Below are positions 61,832 to 64,000 of a DNA stretch of 64,000 bases, piece after piece. Position 1 is the stretch's first letter, and the number at the start of each line of letters is the position of its first letter. The stretch comes from Callipepla californica brunnescens (taxonomy: Eukaryota > Chordata > Aves > Galliformes > Odontophoridae): positions 41,830,233 to 41,894,232 of the forward strand of contig JALIRH010000002.1 of the NCBI GenBank assembly GCA_023055505.1, written 5' to 3'. The notes under the pieces were generated by a model, which was given only the letters and a program-made list of their open reading frames with translations, had not been told where the DNA came from and did no database searches. The position numbers were made by a program, and so were the translations under genes.

Positions 61832-62395
61832 ATCATAGAATGGCCTGGGTTGAAAAGGATCTCAAAAATCATCTAGTTTCAATCCCCCTGCCTTCAGCAG
61901 GGTCACCAACCACTAGAGCAGGCTGCCCAGAGCCACATCCAGCCTTGCCTTGAATGCCTTCAGTGATGGGGCATCCACAGCCACTCTGTTACCACTCTCT
62001 GAGTGAAAATCTTCCTCCTAACATCTTAAGTGAATCTCCCCTGTCTTAGTTTAAAACCATTCTTCCTTGTCCTATCACTATCAACCCATAAAAACAATTG
62101 TTCTGCCTCCTGTTTCTATGCTCCCTTCAAGTAGTCGAAGGCCACAGTGAGGTCTCTCGGGAACCTTCTCTTCTTCAAGCTGAACAAGCCTGTAGTTCCC
62201 TGGGTCATTCTTTCTCCCTTTCTTAAAAAGAGGAGTAATGTTTCCCTTTTTCCAGTCACTGGGGATTCTGGGGATTTCACCCAACAGACATGATTTTTCA
62301 AATATGATGGAGAGCAGCTTGGCAACCACATCAGCCATCTCTCTCAGAACCCTGGGATGCAAATCATCCAGCCCTGTTGACTTACATACATGAGG
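61832..62395 (-). mobile_element. CR1 LINE with large internal deletion, minus orientation
   Basis: Positions 61832-62190 are a CR1 3' end in reverse (GATCATAGAATGGCCTGGGT, AGGCTGCCCAGAGCCACATC, TTAAAACCATTCTTCCTTGT). At about 62190 the sequence jumps to the start of the reverse-transcriptase domain. The minus frame 62081-62362 reads '[20 protein letters not shown]', then '[18 protein letters not shown]' and 'PGNYR', the conserved N-terminal RT clauses of CR1 ORF2. The C-terminal ORF2 clause '[20 protein letters not shown]' follows at once but in another frame (62116-62331). So most of ORF2, including the catalytic core, is missing and the join is out of frame. Inactive. Confidence 0.93.
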
Positions 62396-62965
62396 AGGTT
62401 TCAGACTTATTCCACTGTTACAGTGGGACAGAATCTGCTCTTCTCACCCACACCTAGAGGTTCAGTGTCCTGGCAGACATAGGGAAGCCTGATGCTCAGA
62501 CAACCATATTTCTGGTTTCTGCAATGGACAGTAGGAAAGAAAAAGCAATGGAGAATAGAAACTATGTTTTGGATTTAGGAGATGAGCATCTCGAGATACT
62601 TCTTCTCCAGCAGCAGTGCCACACCAGTATTTCTGTGAACTCAGAATGTTTGTTTTCTTATTCTTCTGACATGCAGTCAAAACCTGAAGAATGTTAAAAC
62701 ATTTATTTATTTATTTTAAGTTGACAGATAACCTGGGAAACTGAAAACCAAAATTCTTCAGTCATCAGAGCTCATTTCCTCTGCCACACTTTGCATCACT
62801 CCTGCTTTGTCACCACGATCTAATCGAAGCCATAGAGTTCAAAGAGCTTTGTATGGAACAGTTGTGTCTGGTGGGCTAAGGAAAGACTGGACCCTAGATG
62901 TGTTAAAATTTGTAAATAAACATTGCAAGTGGTGGCTCATCTACCATGAACTGAATAAACAAGAT
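62396..62965. other. Unique DNA, (TTTA)n
   Basis: A TTTA repeat lies at 62702-62718. The first part (62396-62460) may be a further diverged piece of the CR1. No gene recognised. Confidence 0.5.
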
Positions 62966-63075
62966 TGAGGAAAGCTAATATTGCTATCCTCGTGTTGGCT
63001 CAGAGAGCTGAGATACAGTAAAGACTAAATGGTTTGCCTCAAGACACGGCAGAGCTAGAAACTGAACTTCAGCAT
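62966..63075 (-). mobile_element. MIR-like SINE relic, minus orientation
   Basis: The order GAGGAAAGCTAATATTGCTA, GCTGAGATACAGTAAAGACT, AAATGGTTTGCCTCAAGACA and GGCAGAGCTAGAAACTGAAC follows the reverse complement of mammalian-wide interspersed repeat (MIR): GAGGAAACTGAGGCACAGAGAGG, TTAAGTGACTTGCCCAAGGTCAC, GGCAGAGCTGGGATTCGAAC. MIRs are very old tRNA-derived SINEs (CORE-SINE group) that survive at low number in birds. Divergence is high and an internal piece is missing, so the exact family is uncertain. Confidence 0.5.
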
Positions 63076-64000
63076 CCTCAACCTCCCTTCCGTCTCTTAA
63101 GCATCCTGTCTTGAAGCAGCATCACCCACTTACTCCTGTGGTGGTGATCACATGTGACATGTTGACATGTGAGTCTTGGGAGACTAGCCATCCTGAGGAC
63201 TGGTACTTCACTGGTGTGCTGCAAGGGAAGGTGGGTTGGGGCTCTGATGGGCTGGGTGCTGAGAAAAAGGCTTGAATTGAAACCTTCATGGCAGCTGTGA
63301 GGTGAGGAGAAAAGAGAAAGTTTATAACTGGGGGGAGGAGAGGGTTGAACTCAATTGGTAAATATAAATTTAAGGGGCATTTAAAAGCTGGGTATGCAAG
63401 TTGAACTTACCCTGGGGCTAGTTGCTCTAATGGCACATTAAATAAAACCTTCCTAAACTTGGCTATGCCACAGAAACACTGTTTAATAATGAAGTACTCA
63501 TGGACAAATTCTCCCAAGTATCAGGCAGAAACAGGCTTTTATTTACCATGAATTGTAGTACGTTTTTTCCAAACTAGGTAGTGTGGCCATCACAAATCAG
63601 ATATTTTTTTTCTGTTATCTCAGAGCTGCCTTCTTCTTATGCTGTCCTGGTTAACAATGAGTAAAAAAACTGTTTCTCCTCTTCACTTTTTTGTTTAGTT
63701 CTCTGATAGATACAGGAATATTCTTTGTCCTTTACTGAGCAGTTGGTAACTCAGGCCTTTCCTTTTCCAATATGCACTTGCCCATGATAAGGCAAAAATG
63801 CTGGAAAATGAACATATTTACAAAACAGTAGTACCCACTATCAAGCATCCTGAACAAGTGTGCTTCAGCTGATGAGCCTGTTCCTCAAATCAGTCTGAAT
63901 GATAGCATTCCACACTGAGGGAAAAAAAAAAGAAAAAACAGCAACAGAAGAGTACAAGACCTTTCTGAAATTAAAACATATAAGCCTGAGAAGTTTCTCC
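63076..64000. other. Unique DNA to window end, no gene seen
   Basis: Contains a short CATGTGACATG/GACATGTGAG direct repeat near 63151-63172 and a purine-rich patch at 63300-63345. Nothing coding recognised. Confidence 0.55.

Noticed and set aside
1..64000. CRISPR arrays, operons, tRNA/rRNA genes, phage or plasmid genes
   Set aside because: No regularly spaced direct repeats, no tRNA-like box A/B pairs, and no bacterial-type gene packing or ribosome-binding sites; the repeat content is avian.

Overview
The window looks like non-coding DNA from a bird nuclear genome. It is AT-rich by eye, has no long open reading frame, and carries several copies of the LINE CR1 with bird-type 3' ends (repeats close to ATTCTATGA). 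No Alu, LINE-1 or bacterial gene signature was seen. The low gene content suggests a gene desert or a very large intron on a macrochromosome. The younger CR1 copies resemble those of chicken-like birds, but I cannot fix the species.

Layout. 1-8.2 kb: unique AT-rich DNA with a T31 tract, a small hairpin and a possible ancient hAT transposon remnant (about 4.03-4.32 kb). 8.25-8.91 kb: plus-strand CR1, followed by a GC-richer patch with five E-boxes and an 18-bp palindrome (9.18-9.50 kb). 10-23 kb: unique DNA with homopolymers and the longest ORF of the window (minus strand, 18.38-18.88 kb). 23.35-24.15 kb: plus-strand CR1 retaining a reverse-transcriptase fragment. About 27.4-27.93 kb: decayed LTR of an avian endogenous retrovirus. 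31.8 kb: short CR1 3' end. 34.1-36.6 kb: two CpG-retaining patches that may be conserved non-coding elements, with an ancient CR1 of the turtle/crocodile-like type between them. 36.97-37.09 kb: a convincing-looking candidate exon. 37.2-40.4 kb: purine-skewed DNA with a G14 run. 41.2-41.5 kb: possible enhancer. 43.3-43.5 kb: CR1. 46.19-46.33 kb: candidate minus-strand exon. 52.8-53.5 kb: minus-strand CR1. 57.13-57.15 kb: possible microexon. 61.83-62.4 kb: minus-strand CR1 with a large internal deletion. About 62.97-63.08 kb: MIR-like SINE relic.

How the parts relate. No operon or pathway is visible. The possible functional content is a few candidate exons, which lie on both strands and so cannot all belong to one gene, plus several candidate regulatory patches. 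All of these rest on motif and splice-site reading alone. The repeat calls, especially the CR1 copies, are the firmest part of the annotation. I found no evidence of an undescribed multi-gene system.
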